NCBI GenBank assembly: GCA_947311475.1 | Contig: CAMZLK010000042.1 | Coordinates: 1 to 64,000, forward strand | Direction: 5' to 3' | DNA: 64,000 nt | Origin: an uncultured Desulfocapsa sp. | GTDB lineage: Bacteria > Desulfobacterota > Desulfobulbia > Desulfobulbales > Desulfocapsaceae | In this document: piece after piece, positions 43,994 to 52,049 of the stretch | Position numbering within the stretch: position 1 is the stretch's first letter | Layout: each line of letters begins with the position of its first letter | Made by a program: the position numbers and the translations under genes | Notes under the pieces: generated by a model | Seen by the model: only the letters and a program-made list of their open reading frames with translations | Databases searched by the model: none | What the model was told of the DNA's origin: nothing

Positions 43994-44920
43994 TCAAATA
44001 GCGTCAACCAGCACCGAAGAAAGATCCACAACATCAGCACCGCATTTTTCCAGATTGACCATACATATTGGACATAAAGCAACAATCGGTTTCCCGGTTG
44101 CCTGTAATTCAGCTACTCGTCGCAGTCCAACCTCATCAGCAAGTTTTGGTGAAACTGATTCAGCAGGGCCACCACAGCAGTTTGTAAAAGAACCGTTGTT
44201 GTTGATTTCGGTACAGTTCACTCCCGCCTTGTTGAGTGCCGCACGTGGTGCATCTGAAACTTCAAGGTATCTTCCGTAGAAACAGGGATCATGCAGAGTT
44301 ATCTCGCCATGCTCTGCTTTTCCAGCAAGATCTGCCACTTCGAACCAGGTTTGTACCTCAAATGAGATGCCGGTAATCTTGGGATACAGAACTTTAAGGG
44401 CATAAGTTGTGTGTGGATCAACTGTAATTAGTTTTTTGATGCCGGCTGATTGCAGCTTTTTAGCTACAAAACGGGCATGGTTCTCAAAACCTTCCTGGTC
44501 ACCAAGATCATAGAGCAGAACACCAGAATATTCATCGAGGTCATGGTCATAGAAGAATGAGACATCGGATGCTTTTAAAATCTTGACCATATTGCCAAGG
44601 GTTGTAGCAGTTTTCAGCTTTTCATCCTGGCTGGCAATTTTTTGAAGCCCCATATTGGCTACGGTCTTTGGAATAAATTTTCCATATTTCAGATATTTTG
44701 CCATTGGTTTGTCTTCGTATTTCTCAAGATAGCCGGTGGCTGCTTTAATGTAAGGAACCAGTTGATACATCAGGCCGGTAAAGAGCAAGGCATCACCCGT
44801 TGCCGGGACATCTACTTCCTTCCACCAGGTGTTAAAACCTTCTTTATTTAAACCAAAGGGGTTGTGGGTCACACGTACATTATCTGCAATATTTTCTATG
44901 ATATCTTTTGGATCAAACAT
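43994..44920 (-). CDS. HdrB/HdrD-like CCG-domain protein with one intact cluster site
   Basis: 308 aa from ATG 44920, after GGAGGAAA. The C-terminal CCG domain is complete (HDPCFYGRYLE, NCCGGPAE and CPICMVNLEKCG), fit to bind the non-cubane 4Fe-4S cluster. The first repeat keeps the fold (EYSGVLLYDLGDQEG) but its cysteines are replaced (for example DPHTT where CPxC is expected). The HdrC-like gene ends 1 nt upstream. Likely the disulfide- or thiol-active subunit of the Hdr cluster; substrate unknown. Confidence 0.85.
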   Translation of the reverse strand: MFDPKDIIENIADNVRVTHNPFGLNKEGFNTWWKEVDVPATGDALLFTGLMYQLVPYIKAATGYLEKYEDKPMAKYLKYGKFIPKTVANMGLQKIASQDEKLKTATTLGNMVKILKASDVSFFYDHDLDEYSGVLLYDLGDQEGFENHARFVAKKLQSAGIKKLITVDPHTTYALKVLYPKITGISFEVQTWFEVADLAGKAEHGEITLHDPCFYGRYLEVSDAPRAALNKAGVNCTEINNNGSFTNCCGGPAESVSPKLADEVGLRRVAELQATGKPIVALCPICMVNLEKCGADVVDLSSVLVDAI

Positions 44921-44921
44921 T

Positions 44922-45224
44922 TTATGATTTCCTCCATGAAGCAACTGCATAACGTTTCAGGCTGAGGAGGATTCCTCCCGGATCAGCACCCCTGGGACAG
45001 GATTCGCTACAGAGTCCGCAATGCAGACATTTCCAGAGTTCATTTCTATTGAGAAGGATGCGATCCTTTGCACCAATCTGAACATAGCGAATCAGCTTAC
45101 GGGGAAAGCTGCCATCAATAAGGGGGCAGATGGCAACACAGGTGCCGCAGTTGAAACATTCCAGAGCTGTGTCCTCGCCATATTGTTTGAGGTCTTCGGC
45201 GAACTGGGGGCTAATTTTTGTCAT
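44922..45224 (-). CDS. HdrC-like 4Fe-4S protein
   Basis: 100 aa, the core of an HdrC: CFNCGTCVAICPLIDG and CLHCGLCSESCPRGADP, each binding one 4Fe-4S cluster. Should bridge HdrA-type flavoproteins and the HdrB-like protein encoded next. Cytoplasmic; no membrane segment. Confidence 0.9.
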   Translation of the reverse strand: MTKISPQFAEDLKQYGEDTALECFNCGTCVAICPLIDGSFPRKLIRYVQIGAKDRILLNRNELWKCLHCGLCSESCPRGADPGGILLSLKRYAVASWRKS

Positions 45225-45324
45225 TTCAGATCTCCAGAGAGATTTTGGTTTTCACTTATTTGTGGAACTCAACTATGCAACTATTCAGCTGCTGATAAAA
45301 ATAACTCAATCCAATCACGACGTT

Positions 45325-45633
45325 TCAGGCATTATCTTTAGCAACAAGTTTATAACGAAAATAAGCACCATCCTTGTTAGCTTCTGCAACCTCACCATAC
45401 TGTTTCAGGGTTGCCAGATACCAGATCACTCTGGAAATCGCGATCTTGGTGATTCCGGCAATTTCAGGGGCAGTGGCACCATCATCGCCGGTTAGTTGCT
45501 CTTTAAGGAGTTTCAAATCTTTTTTCTGATTTTTTACTCTGGCAGCAACCCTTTTAATGGAGTCTTTACGTTCTGCACGCAACTGCTTCATGGCCTCTTT
45601 TTTTTCCTGTGCTGCCTGGTCTGTGTCAGTCAT
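45325..45633 (-). CDS. Small winged-helix-like protein in the Hdr cluster
   Basis: 102 aa from ATG 45633; the longer ORF begins in repeat A. Residues 1-45 are a charged Lys/Arg-rich coil. Residues 50-98 (ATAPEIAGITKIAISRVIWYL then GAYFRYKLVA) look like a winged helix-turn-helix with a beta wing. It lies between the HdrC-like and HdrA-like genes, so it may regulate the cluster or bind one of its proteins. The family was not recognised. Confidence 0.6.
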   Translation of the reverse strand: MTDTDQAAQEKKEAMKQLRAERKDSIKRVAARVKNQKKDLKLLKEQLTGDDGATAPEIAGITKIAISRVIWYLATLKQYGEVAEANKDGAYFRYKLVAKDNA

Positions 45634-45666
45634 GGTTTTATTATGTAAGTAAAAATTATCATTTAT

Positions 45667-45821
45667 GATGGACTCGTAAAAACTCTTCATCTCCTTCGTT
45701 ACTGCAAATTTACAATCTTTTCGACGTACTTTAGTACGCTGAAAAGATTGTAAATTTCCGTGCCTCGGATATGAAGTTTTTTACAAGTCCATCCAGTTTT
45801 TGACCTTTTTACGAATTTATC
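45667..45821 (+). repeat. Family A MITE copy with a third palindrome arm
   Basis: Flanked by ATTTAT at 45661-45666 and 45822-45827. The palindrome arm is AAATTTACAATCTTTTC with GAAAAGATTGTAAATTT, unlike copies 1 and 2 but perfectly complementary. Confidence 0.88.
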
Positions 45822-45827
45822 ATTTAT

Positions 45828-45982
45828 GATAAACTCGTAAAAAGGTTAAAATCTCGATGGCTAAGTAAAAAGCTTCATGTGCGAGGCGCACATTTTTTGT
45901 TTAATTTCGGCGTACTAAGGTACGTTGAAATTAAACAAAAAATGTAGCAACGAAGCAGATGAAGAGTTTTTACGACGCCATC
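45828..45982 (-). repeat. Family A MITE copy, inverted next to the previous one
   Basis: Arms identical to copy 1. ATTTAT lies on both sides (45822-45827, shared, and 45983-45988). The tail-to-tail pair forms a 316-bp inverted arrangement in the middle of the Hdr gene cluster. Confidence 0.88.
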
Positions 45983-46023
45983 ATTTATAAGATTATGGGT
46001 TGTCTTACTCAGTAAACGTTTGT

Positions 46024-47874
46024 CTATTCGGCAACAATCATATCAACCATAGCCTCGTACTGTTTCAGGCTCCATCCCTTGAGATCAATGGCTCTGCTGG
46101 GACAAACAGCTACGCAGGCGCCGCACCCCAGACAGAGTGCAGGTGTAACCAGTGCCTTTCCGTCAACCATTGCCAGGGCTCCGTCTGCAAGACAGGCGTC
46201 AACACAGGCGCCAGTTCCATCACAAAGAGCTGTGTCCACTTCAGCCACATAAGGATCAAGCTCTACCAATCCTTTACCAAGAAGAGAGGCAGCTTTTGCA
46301 GCAGCAGCTGCTGCACCATTACAGGCCTCACCTATGGTCATGGGGGCCTGGCAGGTTCCTGCAAGAAAAACCCCGGATACTGCCATTTCAACAGGTGCAA
46401 GTTTGGGATGTACTTCCTGCAGGAATTTGTCTGTTCCAACAGGTAGTTTCATCATGGAGACAATATCTGAAATATCTCCGGCTTCCATACCAGTGGCCAA
46501 CACTACCAGATCAACAGGCACCTCAATCTCTTCATTAAAGGTAAGGCCATCTTTAACAGTTACCTGAAGGGGATAATCACTGTCGCTGGATGGAATTACC
46601 TGGGGAGATTCGGTTGCATCAAAGCGGAAGAAAACCACACGATTCTCAGATGCTTTATCATACAAATCTTCCTGTCCACGCCCATAGGTACGGATATCAC
46701 GGTAAAAGTCATAAATATTTGTATCAGGAAACTGCTCTCTTATTTTATTCGCCATAAAGAGGACAGAACTACAACAGGTGCGTGAGCAGTATTCGTTGAG
46801 ATAACCGTTTTCATCTTCTTTGTGAATACCTGGGATCTGCCTGCTGCCAACACAGTGAATCATGGCGATGGAACGAATTTTTCGTCCGTCAAGTTCCAGC
46901 GTGGATGATCCTTCAACCTTGCCGACCTGTTTGATAAGATCTGGAAGGGTGATAACTTCTTTGTGTTTACCAAAACCATACTCGCCGTGATCTGGCCGAT
47001 ATGATTTGAATCCGGTGGCGAGAATAACTGCACCAGTTTCAATGATTTCTTCAACTACTGTATCTGTTTCAACACCTTCGAAGGGAACAAAATGCCCGGG
47101 GTGCTGTTCGTGATCCGATGGATCTGTGAAAACTGTTTTAACGCTTAAATCAAATTTTCCGATATATCCGTCAAAACCAACAAGTCTGCAATGGGTTTTG
47201 ACTGTAATATTCTTATGCTCGAGAACGGATTTTGCGAGTTGGCTGATCAGATCACTGGCCTTTTCCCCAAAGGGGGCAATTTTATCAAGCATGGCAGCAT
47301 TTCCGCCAAGAAATGGCGTTTTCTCAATGAGTACAACATTGAGACCAAAATCAGCAGCAGACAAAGCTGCTTTCAGTCCGGCAATTCCACCACCAATGAC
47401 AGTTACATGTTTTCTCGAATTCACCTGGATGGGATCAAGTTTTTCAAGAAGCCCGGCTTTCCCCACAGCTGCACCGACCAGTTTTTCGGCCTTAAAAGTG
47501 GCTTTTTCCCCATGCATAATCCAGCTGACATGCTCACGGATGTTTGCATGGTCGTATATGTAAGGGTTGCCGTTAGCTCGGGTGATTGCTCCACGGAATG
47601 TGCTTTCATGAAGGCTTGGTGCGCACGAGGCAACTACTACCCGGTCAATGAGGCCATCTTTCAGATCCTGGGTGATCAGATCCTGTCCAAGATCAGAACA
47701 CATGAAAGAATTTGTGCGGGCGACTACGACACCCGGCATCTTTTCGGCTGCGTCACGTACTTTTTCAACGTCCACATGATCGGAAATATTTCCGCCGCAG
47801 TAACAAACATATACGCCAATTTTTTCAGATCTGTTTACACTGTTTTCGTTTTTCTTTTCTTTCGGGTCACTCAT
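46024..47874 (-). CDS. HdrA-like flavoprotein with C-terminal ferredoxin clusters
   Basis: 616 aa. N-terminal domain with VYVCYCGGNISDHVDVEKV and VASCAPSLHESTFR; FAD-binding VIGGGIAGLKAALSAADFG at about residue 150; SCSS-type Cys region EYCSRTCCSSVLF; a second nucleotide motif LVVLATGMEAG; then two 4Fe-4S sets (CDGTGACVDACLADG and CLGCGACVAVCPSRA). HdrA proteins can bifurcate electrons at FAD. Together with the next flavoprotein and MvhD it should form the core of the complex. QmoB is related but normally carries a fused MvhD domain. Confidence 0.88.
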   Translation of the reverse strand: MSDPKEKKNENSVNRSEKIGVYVCYCGGNISDHVDVEKVRDAAEKMPGVVVARTNSFMCSDLGQDLITQDLKDGLIDRVVVASCAPSLHESTFRGAITRANGNPYIYDHANIREHVSWIMHGEKATFKAEKLVGAAVGKAGLLEKLDPIQVNSRKHVTVIGGGIAGLKAALSAADFGLNVVLIEKTPFLGGNAAMLDKIAPFGEKASDLISQLAKSVLEHKNITVKTHCRLVGFDGYIGKFDLSVKTVFTDPSDHEQHPGHFVPFEGVETDTVVEEIIETGAVILATGFKSYRPDHGEYGFGKHKEVITLPDLIKQVGKVEGSSTLELDGRKIRSIAMIHCVGSRQIPGIHKEDENGYLNEYCSRTCCSSVLFMANKIREQFPDTNIYDFYRDIRTYGRGQEDLYDKASENRVVFFRFDATESPQVIPSSDSDYPLQVTVKDGLTFNEEIEVPVDLVVLATGMEAGDISDIVSMMKLPVGTDKFLQEVHPKLAPVEMAVSGVFLAGTCQAPMTIGEACNGAAAAAAKAASLLGKGLVELDPYVAEVDTALCDGTGACVDACLADGALAMVDGKALVTPALCLGCGACVAVCPSRAIDLKGWSLKQYEAMVDMIVAE

Positions 47875-47956
47875 AACTCATATACCCTTAATATTTTTAT
47901 TCGTTTTACGAAAATCCGGAAAAAAGTTTCTCTATTATCCGTCTTCTGGCTTCTTC

Positions 47957-49246
47957 TTATCGTCCAAGTGCGTTCATATAATTTGCAGCTTCCATGGCAG
48001 CAGCACCCGCTTCAGATATTGAATCAACAATATCTTTTGGGCCTGCGGCTGCACCAGCAACAAAAATACCCGTCTTGTCGGTTATTGTTGGGGCAATTGA
48101 GGGTTGTACGGTCTGGATAAAATGATCGCTTCCAGTGGATACCGGACAAATTCCTTTCGGGTTCCAGTCTGGCAAAACTCCAAGGGATAACACAACAAGA
48201 TCGTGGTTTTCAGTCGTTACTCCACCACCATCCTGAGCTTCAAAGTGAACAGCTGCTCCGCCATTTTCACCTGCATCAACTCTGGCTACTTTGCCCTTGA
48301 TAAACTGAATGCCCATGGCTTTGGCTGTCTGATAAAACTGCTCATAGCCTTTACCGAACGCCCGGATATCCATGTAGTAGATATAAATATCGGCTAGGGG
48401 CAGGGAACCGGACAGGAGCATGGCCTGTTTAATGGCATACATGCAGCAAAACCTGGAACAGTAAGGAATCCCCATGGATTTATCTCGGGAACCGGCACAT
48501 TGAATAAAGGCGATGGAGTCTGGTTCCATTCCATCGGAAGGCCGTAACACTCGATTGTATGGGCCATGGGGAGCAAGTAAGCGCTCCATCTGGAGCGAGG
48601 TGATTACATTGTCCACATTACCATTGCCATACTGAGGTTTACCTTCAATGGGAGTTTGCTCAAAGCCGGTTGCAAGGATTGCAGTTTTTGCTTCAACTCT
48701 AAAATCCACTGCTTTCTGGAAATAGTCTATCGCATTTGTGGGGCATACTTTTTCACACTTACCGCAGAGCATACATTCTTTAGTTGCAAGTGCTGCAACT
48801 TGGGGTGTTGCCGTGGAAAATGGAATCCGGATGGCTTTTGTTGCTGAAAAGCCGCCCTGTTCCAGATCATCCGTATATACAGGACAGACGTATTCACATT
48901 TGCGGCAGCCTATGCACTTGTCCTCATCAACGTAACGCGGATTTTGTGTTACATGGGCACTTACCTGGCCATTATCACTGGTCAGGGATTTGAGATCACA
49001 ATAAGTTCGTATTGTGATGTTTTTGTGATGTGCCGCAGACGACATTTTAGGGGTCGTGATACAACTGGAACAATCCAATGTGGGAAACACCTTGGATAGT
49101 CGGATCATTTTGCCGCCAATGGATATATCTTTTTCTATGATGACTACTGAATAATCCTGATCCGCAAGATCAAGGGCCGTTTGTAAACCGGCGATACCAC
49201 CGCCTATCACGAGTGCGTCACAGGTAATTGTCTGACTGTCTGCCAT
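47957..49246 (-). CDS. HdrA/QmoA-like flavoprotein
   Basis: 429 aa from ATG 49246, with GGAG upstream; TTG 49258 is less likely. FAD motif ALVIGGGIAGLQTALDLADQ at residues 9-28; YVDEDKCIGCRKCEYVCPVY and CMLCGKCEKVCPTNAI bind two 4Fe-4S clusters; YCSRFCCMYAIKQAMLL matches the HdrA Cys-rich segment; GIFVAGAAAGPKDI closes the FAD site. Encoded before the 616-aa flavoprotein, giving two HdrA-type subunits, an arrangement known from Qmo and some bacterial Hdr complexes. Confidence 0.87.
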   Translation of the reverse strand: MADSQTITCDALVIGGGIAGLQTALDLADQDYSVVIIEKDISIGGKMIRLSKVFPTLDCSSCITTPKMSSAAHHKNITIRTYCDLKSLTSDNGQVSAHVTQNPRYVDEDKCIGCRKCEYVCPVYTDDLEQGGFSATKAIRIPFSTATPQVAALATKECMLCGKCEKVCPTNAIDYFQKAVDFRVEAKTAILATGFEQTPIEGKPQYGNGNVDNVITSLQMERLLAPHGPYNRVLRPSDGMEPDSIAFIQCAGSRDKSMGIPYCSRFCCMYAIKQAMLLSGSLPLADIYIYYMDIRAFGKGYEQFYQTAKAMGIQFIKGKVARVDAGENGGAAVHFEAQDGGGVTTENHDLVVLSLGVLPDWNPKGICPVSTGSDHFIQTVQPSIAPTITDKTGIFVAGAAAGPKDIVDSISEAGAAAMEAANYMNALGR

Positions 49247-49294
49247 TTTGTTCTCCAATACTGCGGTTAACGCCTGTTGAAAGCCTCAAAATTT

Positions 49295-49464
49295 GATGGC
49301 GTTGTATAAACTCTTCATCTGCCTCGTTGCTACATTTTGGGTTTGATTTTAACGTACCTTAGTACGCCGAAATTAAATCAAAATGTGCGTTTCGCATATG
49401 AAGCTTTTCGAAGTCTGCGATATCTACTTAGCCATCGGGATTTCAACCCTTTTACGAGTTTATC
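49295..49464 (+). repeat. Family A MITE copy between HdrA-like and MvhD genes
   Basis: Flanked by AAAATTT (7 bp) at 49288-49294 and 49465-49471. Same CTTTTCGAAGTCTGCG insert as the 43006 copy, and a slightly decayed palindrome. Confidence 0.85.
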
Positions 49465-49488
49465 AAAATTTGATTCTTTATATTTCTT

Positions 49489-49518
49489 TTTTACTTACTT
49501 ACAGTTTACCTGCGTTAG
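49489..49518 (+). repeat. Family B terminal fragment providing the mvhD stop codon
   Basis: TTACTTACTTACAGTTTACC then TGCGTTAG is the right end of family B. The final TTA read on the minus strand is the TAA stop (49515-49517) of the MvhD-type gene. Confidence 0.7.
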
Positions 49519-49925
49519 TCCATCTCCGGCAGGCCAATCTCCTGCACAAGATCATTCATCAAATTAACCTCTTTTAAGAAGGCACGATTACAAACCGTAC
49601 AGATGGCGGTAAGTCTGAGCCTGCGAATATCAAGATCCTGTTTCTTCATTAACTGATAAACGGCGTCAATGCGGGTTGCCAGGGCTTTATAGGCACCCTC
49701 ATACGGACATTCTTCGCCGCAGGACATTATTATGATACCACTGATTCCTTTTTTAAAGCAGTCGAGGTAAAATTGTTCCGGAAACATTACCGGTGCACGG
49801 ACCCGTAAAATATAGGTATTGGCAGGGTAACTTGAATGTGCCTGTCCCACAGAGTCTGCACCTGGATAGGCGCAACTGTCTGTGGCCAGAATCAGGATTT
49901 TTTTCTCTTTATCCGGAGATTCCAT
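49515..49925 (-). CDS. MvhD-type iron-sulfur subunit
   Basis: 136 aa. KILILATDSCAYPGADSVGQ start, YILRVRAPVMFPEQFYLDCFK, IIMSCGEECPYEGAYKALATR and ICTVCNRAFLKEVN, all in MvhD order. The Cys normally in the RVxCSGR region is replaced (RAPVMF), so the 2Fe-2S ligand set may differ. First of the Hdr genes on this strand; passes electrons to or from the HdrA-like proteins. Confidence 0.83.
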   Translation of the reverse strand: MESPDKEKKILILATDSCAYPGADSVGQAHSSYPANTYILRVRAPVMFPEQFYLDCFKKGISGIIIMSCGEECPYEGAYKALATRIDAVYQLMKKQDLDIRRLRLTAICTVCNRAFLKEVNLMNDLVQEIGLPEMD

Positions 49926-50069
49926 GAATCACTCCCTGTTGTTGGAAATTTTTTAATAAGGGCCCTGTTATACTGGGTAACCAGCAGTTTTCACAGATAA
50001 TATATCTAAGAGTTTCGGGCCTTGAGGTATCTGCAAATACTATTGCGAACGCCCTCATTGTCAATTTGC

Positions 50070-50351
50070 CTATTTGTTACGTGTTATGTCGTGTTTGTTA
50101 TGGCTATCAGCTTCAACCGATTTCTTCTCTAAGATAATTCGAAAGTGTGTCTCATCTTCCAGTGACTGTCCAGAAATTACCTTAAAACCACCCTTAGGCA
50201 TTACCTTGAACAGTTCTCCGGGAAGATTTGCTCCTTCATAGAGGATCTCCAGTTGATCGCCAGCTTGTATTTCCCTATATGCCTGGTTGAATTTCAACAA
50301 GGTAAATGGATCGAGCAATCCTTTTAACGTTAGTTTTCGTTTTACATGCAT
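50070..50351 (-). CDS. TusA-like small protein lacking the catalytic Cys
   Basis: 93 aa from ATG 50351; the longer ORF reads into a family A remnant. KLTLKGLLDPFTLLKFNQAY aligns with the TusA start (G-x-x-CPxP-x-L-x), but the CPxP becomes LDPF, so the sulfur-carrying Cys is gone. The rest, GDQLEILYEGANLPGELFKV, fits the beta-alpha sandwich. TusA proteins with Cys feed sulfur in Hdr-like sulfur oxidation; this version may be a binding or regulatory subunit. Assignment is moderate. Confidence 0.6.
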   Translation of the reverse strand: MHVKRKLTLKGLLDPFTLLKFNQAYREIQAGDQLEILYEGANLPGELFKVMPKGGFKVISGQSLEDETHFRIILEKKSVEADSHNKHDITRNK

Positions 50352-50365
50352 CGATGAGCCAATTT

Positions 50366-50408
50366 TGTACAAGTCCATCCCATTTTTGACCTTTTTACGA
50401 GTGTATCA
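50366..50408 (+). repeat. Family A right-end remnant
   Basis: TACAAGTCCATCCCATTTTT then GACCTTTTTACGAGTGTATC, matching the right end of the 45667 copy. Confidence 0.65.
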
Positions 50409-50620
50409 TTGTTAAATCACCATTTAGATAGCAACAGATGTGCCAATGAGTCCTTAGTTTTTTTATAAGAGGCTGTTTGCCTGTAACGTACAGGAAATAC
50501 ACAATAAATATTTTATTGGGATGTTCATTTTCCAATGGTATTTATTATAATATTGCTCAGTTCCTGCGAGGGTGTTAAATTGAACTTAATGAAATGTTAA
50601 AATTTAAACAGGAGGCTCCT

Positions 50621-52012
50621 GTGAGTAATGAAGAGTTAAATGCATACTGGAAAACAGTGGTTGATACTATTCAAGAAGGGGTGATGATTGTAAACTCGGA
50701 AGGAGTTATCATTTCTGTGAATAAGGCGTTTGAAAACCTCACGGGATATTCATTGGATGAGCTAATTGGTAATTCCTGCACTATCCTTAACTGCACCTCC
50801 TGTAAATTGCAGCGATCGGGTGACCCCGAACACTGGTGTACTCTTTTTCTCAATGGGCTTCTTGAGAAACAGCGTTGTGTTCTCATGAGACGGGACTCAA
50901 GCTATGTTCACATCCTGAAAAACGCCTCTGTGTTGCATGATGCCGGTGGAAGGGTAATTGGGGCAGTGGAAACCATGACAGACATAACCGAATTGCTTGA
51001 ACGGGAGACAACCATTGAAGCATTTAAAAGAGAGCTTAATAATAGAGATACTTTTCATGGCATCATTGGCATCTCGGCGTCCATGCAACGAATTTTTGAT
51101 TTAATTACTAATGCCTCAGACTCGGATGCTCCTCTTCTTGTTCTTGGAGAGAGTGGAACCGGAAAAGAACTTATTGCTCAGGCCGTGCATGAATGCAGCA
51201 ACAGAAAAGATGCCCCTTATATTAAAGTTAATTGTGCATCGTTGAATGAATCATTGCTGGAGAGTGAACTGTTCGGACATGTTAAAGGTGCTTTTACCGG
51301 GGCTCATCAAGACAGGGAAGGGCGTTTTGGGGCGGCAGATGGAGGGAGTATTTTTCTTGATGAAATAGGTGATCTGCCCATGTCAACACAGGTGAAACTG
51401 CTGCGTGTTCTGGAAGAAAAAACCATTGAACGGGTGGGGGACAATCAATCCATTGCCATTGATGTCAGGATAATTACTGCAACCAATCGTGATTTAGCTG
51501 GTATGGTTCGTAAGGGACTATTTAGAGAAGATCTTTTTTACCGAATTAATGTGATTCCCCTTAATATTCCGCCTGTACGGGATCGAAGCAGTGATATTCC
51601 TCTACTGGCAGAATCATTTTTCAGGAAATTACAGTTAAAAAGCGGAAAAAACATTCAGAATATATCAAGCCATGCCATGGATCTGCTCATGCGGTATCCA
51701 TGGCCGGGGAATGTGCGGGAAATACGCAGCACCTTTGAATATGCCTTTGTGACCTGTCAGAGTACGACCATTGAACCGACGGATTTACCACTGGTTATTC
51801 AGCAGCTCATTCTGGAAGAAGCAAAAGAAGGAATTGGTGTAATTCCCAAGATATCTGGTCTTAGCATCAATGAGCGAAGAGAACAGGAACTTATTGCTGC
51901 TTTGGAACAGACAAAAGGCAATCAGACAAGAGCCGCGGAGATACTTGGGGTCTCAAGAGTTACGGTTTGGAACAGGATGAAACGTTATGGGCTGCAATCC
52001 AATCGTTCGTAA
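50621..52012 (+). CDS. PAS-domain sigma-54-dependent transcriptional activator
   Basis: 463 aa from GTG 50621, which follows GGAGG at 50611-50615; ATG 50594 has no SD. PAS domain (about 10-125) with an unusual Cys group C-x5-C-x2-C ... HWCTLF that could bind metal or sense redox. AAA+ domain (about 145-380): GESGTGKELIAQAVHE, sigma-54 loop GAFTGA, DEIGDLP, WPGNVRE. C-terminal Fis-type HTH GNQTRAAEILGVSRVTVWNR. Divergent from the Hdr cluster, so it probably controls it. Confidence 0.9.
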   Translation: MSNEELNAYWKTVVDTIQEGVMIVNSEGVIISVNKAFENLTGYSLDELIGNSCTILNCTSCKLQRSGDPEHWCTLFLNGLLEKQRCVLMRRDSSYVHILKNASVLHDAGGRVIGAVETMTDITELLERETTIEAFKRELNNRDTFHGIIGISASMQRIFDLITNASDSDAPLLVLGESGTGKELIAQAVHECSNRKDAPYIKVNCASLNESLLESELFGHVKGAFTGAHQDREGRFGAADGGSIFLDEIGDLPMSTQVKLLRVLEEKTIERVGDNQSIAIDVRIITATNRDLAGMVRKGLFREDLFYRINVIPLNIPPVRDRSSDIPLLAESFFRKLQLKSGKNIQNISSHAMDLLMRYPWPGNVREIRSTFEYAFVTCQSTTIEPTDLPLVIQQLILEEAKEGIGVIPKISGLSINERREQELIAALEQTKGNQTRAAEILGVSRVTVWNRMKRYGLQSNRS

Positions 52013-52049
52013 ATAAAACAGCAGGGAATATCAGGGTATTTATCACGCA

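Noticed and set aside
45328-46020. Large inverted repeat as a replication or phage attachment site
   Set aside because: It resolves into two separate MITE copies with target duplications.
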